From Oscillospiraceae bacterium (lineage in GTDB: Bacteria; Bacillota; Clostridia; Oscillospirales; JAAYXM01), in contig SVLF01000017.1 in the NCBI GenBank assembly GCA_015068085.1, positions 1-45,270 of the forward strand: DNA of 45,270 nt, given 5' to 3'. Below the pieces are notes generated by a model. The model saw nothing but the letters and a program-made list of their open reading frames with translations, searched no databases and had not been told where the DNA came from. Of this stretch, positions 43,074-45,270 are shown piece after piece (within the stretch, counting starts at the first letter, position 1; each line of letters opens with the position of its first letter). The position numbers and the translations under genes are program-made.

Positions 43074-44024
43074 TTAGAAACCTGAAACCTTGAAGAGCAC
43101 GATTTCATCTCCGTCAACGCCGGATTTGTAAACCTGCGCAAGCGCTAAGAATCCGCCTTCGGGAAGAGCAGTCATCTCGTAAATCCATACAGAGTCATCG
43201 GGAATACCGAACAATTCCTTCGCATCAACCTCACCGATGATAGCACCTTCTGCGTTAACAAAAGTCATATCACTAACAGATGAGGAAACGTATCCGTTTG
43301 CTGTCTTTGTTGCAGCAGTCGGGAGAGAGCCTGCGAGGCATCCGCTTGAGAGCATCTGACGGTTACCGCTTATATCATAAGCACCGATAATGTTGTTTTC
43401 TGCATCAGCTCCTGCGAGAAGAACAGTGTCGCCAACGATTTCAATTACGCTGATGGATTCATACTTACCGACATTGGGAGCGCCGTCCAAATTCCACGGT
43501 GCAGCAGCTCCGCCCGTGATTGCAGTTATTGCTTCATTTCCTGTGAAGTAGGCGAGAGCAAAATCTGCATTCTTGGAAGCTGTAAGCTCGCCGCTTGCAA
43601 CAGCCTCGCCCTTTGCGCCTGTTTCGGGGTCGTATACCGTCGCTTCAAACACACCGCCGTCAGCATAAATTTTCCCGCTTCCGTCAACGCTTATGCTGTC
43701 GCCTGTGTCATCGACCGTAACGGACTTAACATATGTAAGAGCTGATCCGTCAAGCGTGTAAATCTTAACCTCGGTGTCACCGTTTGAAATATAAACATTA
43801 TTTCCTAAAACGTCCATATCGGGATCTCCCGAGACATCATTGATAATAGGTGCGTCAAACGGGAGATATTCTGCTGTAAGTGTGTAGTTTCCTACCAATG
43901 CCGGTGCGGGTGCCGGAGTAACGGGTTCTCTCGGAACATTTTCGGGTTCTTCCGGAGCAGGCGTACAAGCTGCAAGGGAAATAACCATAACTGCTGCCAT
44001 AAGTAATGCAAGTAATTTCTTCAT
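43074..44024 (-). CDS. Lipoprotein with beta-propeller-like repeats
   Basis: A 316-residue lipoprotein: MKKLLALLMAAVMVISLAAC signal with Cys20, a Pro/Glu/Ala linker (TPAPEEPENVPREPVTPAPA), then repeated blocks of about 40 residues such as NNVYISNGDTEVKIYTLDGS, GKIYADGGVFEATVYDPETG and DTVLLAGADAENNIIGAYD. These look like propeller blades in an extracellular protein. Function unknown. AGGAGG precedes the ATG at 44024; a longer upstream frame lies in the DUF4428-like gene and is rejected. Confidence 0.75.
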   Translation of the reverse strand: MKKLLALLMAAVMVISLAACTPAPEEPENVPREPVTPAPAPALVGNYTLTAEYLPFDAPIINDVSGDPDMDVLGNNVYISNGDTEVKIYTLDGSALTYVKSVTVDDTGDSISVDGSGKIYADGGVFEATVYDPETGAKGEAVASGELTASKNADFALAYFTGNEAITAITGGAAAPWNLDGAPNVGKYESISVIEIVGDTVLLAGADAENNIIGAYDISGNRQMLSSGCLAGSLPTAATKTANGYVSSSVSDMTFVNAEGAIIGEVDAKELFGIPDDSVWIYEMTALPEGGFLALAQVYKSGVDGDEIVLFKVSGF

Positions 44025-44056
44025 TTTATAATTCCTCCTGATAAAATTTATACAGT

Positions 44057-44815
44057 TTATTTTTGAACGGTTGCGAGCGCAGCGTCTGCCTTTGCAATCC
44101 ATTCTGTTCTGTCACCGTACTGTGCAGCATCAAGTGTCCCGACGGTTTCTGCCGCTTTTGCTTCATCCATTGTTCCGTCCTTGATTGCACCGACAGCTCC
44201 TGCGATTGCCTTTGCGGCATTTATCTGCTGCTTGAAGGTATTCTTTATGTTGCCGAGTGTTTTCTGTATGCCGAACTGTGTGTCAAAATACTTCGCCATG
44301 CTTTCGAACTCACCTGTTCTGATTTCCATGCGTACCTGATACATACCCGGTGTGTTGTTGAATGTCAACACACAGAAATGCTTTGTTTCTGTCTTGCCGT
44401 CAGAGTTCTTGACCTCTTCGGATTCGTAATCGTAGCCGTAAAGATCAGCAAGACGGTATACACAGGCGAGTGTGGATTTTCCGAAAATGAAAATTTTGTA
44501 GCGGTTCTCGGTGATCGCAACAAGTCCTGTTGAGGGAGAAACATAAAGCTCGCCGTTTTTTCCGAAGCGCTTCATTTTTTCTGCCTTGACCTTTGTCTTT
44601 GTCAGCGGGACAAAGATCTGATTCCACACTTTTGTGCCGAACTCTACCTGTGCGATGTGTGAGTTCACTGAGTCGAGCGTTGCCTCAACCTTGTCAAAAA
44701 TTTTCAGGCATTTCTTTGAGCATACCTTGCGGCAGATATAATTACCGTCCGCCAATTTTTGTTCGGAGATCAGACCTACTTCTGCTCCGCAGATTGCACA
44801 TGTGTGCTTTGCCAT
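44057..44815 (-). CDS. DUF4428-type zinc-ribbon protein
   Basis: A 252-residue cytoplasmic protein. The N-terminal zinc ribbon (HTCAICGAEVGLISEQK, then CRKVCSKKC) matches my recollection of DUF4428. Residues about 75-180 form a beta-rich, PH-like region (GELYVSPSTGLVAITENRYK, TKHFCVLTFNNTPGMYQVRM). The C-terminal third is helical and Ala-rich. AAGGAGG precedes the ATG. Like the SPFH protein in the same run it combines a zinc ribbon with a scaffold-like domain, which suggests a shared membrane-associated assembly, but that is inference. Confidence 0.75.
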   Translation of the reverse strand: MAKHTCAICGAEVGLISEQKLADGNYICRKVCSKKCLKIFDKVEATLDSVNSHIAQVEFGTKVWNQIFVPLTKTKVKAEKMKRFGKNGELYVSPSTGLVAITENRYKIFIFGKSTLACVYRLADLYGYDYESEEVKNSDGKTETKHFCVLTFNNTPGMYQVRMEIRTGEFESMAKYFDTQFGIQKTLGNIKNTFKQQINAAKAIAGAVGAIKDGTMDEAKAAETVGTLDAAQYGDRTEWIAKADAALATVQK

Positions 44816-44860
44816 AATAATTCCTCCTTAAAATTTATATTAATTAAAATTAACACCGGA

Positions 44861-45270
44861 TTAATTTACAATATCGCTTGTGTCAATAACGTGTGAAGGC
44901 TGATATTTTACTACAATATCACCGCTACCCGGTCTGACACCATCTTCTCTGCTAAATACGATTCCAACATTTTCTCCCTTAACGGTTTCATCCAACGACT
45001 TATTAAACATCTGCAAATCTTCTGCAACGCCTATTGCGATAACCTTGCCGTCCCTTATAACAGAAACCTTTTCGCCTTTTTTAAGGATACCGTCTGCCAC
45101 TCTGCCGATAAGAGTATTCTTACCTGATTCTAAAGTCCAATCATCAACGGGCATTGAGAAAGGTCCGTAAACCTTAACTGTATCAGTTGTTACCTTTGTG
45201 CCTTCTGCATCGGTAATTACACAGTAGATACCCTGACCGAGAAGAGTGTTTTCTTTTTCAACTGAAAGAA
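44861..45270 (-). CDS. Protein with C-terminal EF-Tu-domain-2-like barrel, 5' end beyond the window
   Basis: The frame enters from the right edge and ends at TAA 44861-44863; 135 codons are visible. The first ~35 residues are an Ig-like/beta strand pair (GIYCVITDAEGTKVTTDTVK). The last ~95 resemble translation-factor domain 2: FSMPVDDW, TLIGRVADGILKKGEKVSVI, LDETVKGENVGIVF and RPGSGDIVVK line up with the EF-Tu pattern (V.GRVE.G..K.GE.V, GENVG, RG.VL). No GTPase domain is visible in this part. It lies 45 bases before the DUF4428-like gene and is probably cotranscribed. Whether a G domain lies outside the window is unknown. Confidence 0.65.
   Translation of the reverse strand, partial: LSVEKENTLLGQGIYCVITDAEGTKVTTDTVKVYGPFSMPVDDWTLESGKNTLIGRVADGILKKGEKVSVIRDGKVIAIGVAEDLQMFNKSLDETVKGENVGIVFSREDGVRPGSGDIVVKYQPSHVIDTSDIVN

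Overview
The window looks like a chromosomal segment of a Gram-positive, low-to-moderate GC member of the Bacillota (Clostridia, Oscillospirales-like gut lineage). The reasons are lepA, hemW, tadA and clpB in typical Firmicute form, strong AGGAGG-type ribosome binding sites with some GTG/TTG starts, lipoproteins, S-layer-homology (SLH) anchored proteins, a YwqCDE-type tyrosine kinase module and a Firmicute potABCD operon. No rRNA, tRNA, CRISPR array or transposase was found. Species cannot be fixed from the sequence alone.

Layout. (1) 1-4335, minus strand: a sugar operon in the order deoR-type repressor, FGGY kinase, fucose/arabinose isomerase-like protein, glycoside-hydrolase-like protein (cut by the left edge). 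(2) 4450-13074, plus strand: conserved core genes, namely cyclophilin, lepA, hemW, an ACT-domain/UPF0210 pair, tadA, a structured intergenic region with a strong terminator, and clpB. (3) 13075-13950: a small decayed patch with a remnant of a 'CTFFGHR' family gene facing an intact Xre repressor across a shared operator, then a second Xre gene broken by an in-frame TAA. (4) 13948-20361, minus strand: surface polysaccharide genes (FlaA1/CapD-type SDR, CpsC/D/B module) followed by an SLH protein. (5) 20533-25046, plus strand: Xre-cupin regulator and potABCD polyamine uptake operon. (6) 25053-32344: an Xre gene and a LysR regulator on the minus strand. Facing them is an AT-richer island of hydrolases: a nitrilase-glycerophosphodiesterase fusion, an alpha/beta hydrolase and an SGNH hydrolase. 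The SGNH gene is translationally coupled to a fused aroE-aroK gene and an SSAT-like GNAT. (7) 32341-45270, minus strand: an AraC regulator and then a long co-oriented run containing at least five lipoproteins, an SLH protein with a right-handed-repeat N-terminus, DUF6935-like, small lipocalin-like, SPFH/zinc-ribbon (YdjI-like), RsiV/DUF3298-like and DUF4428-like proteins. At the right edge is a partial protein ending in an EF-Tu-domain-2-like barrel.

How the parts work together. Region 1 should isomerise and phosphorylate a sugar released by the hydrolase under DeoR control. Region 4 makes and regulates a polysaccharide, with an SLH protein beside it that may sit on the cell-wall polymer. Region 5 imports spermidine/putrescine under a polyamine-type repressor. 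Region 7 reads as an envelope-associated system of unknown purpose. It mixes cytosolic membrane-scaffold/zinc-ribbon proteins with exported lipoproteins and is the best candidate here for an undescribed system.

The most striking non-coding signal is a pair of ~100 bp intergenic elements (26773-26870 and 29352-29451), one upstream of each transcription unit of the hydrolase island. Their palindromes are preserved by a compensatory base-pair change.
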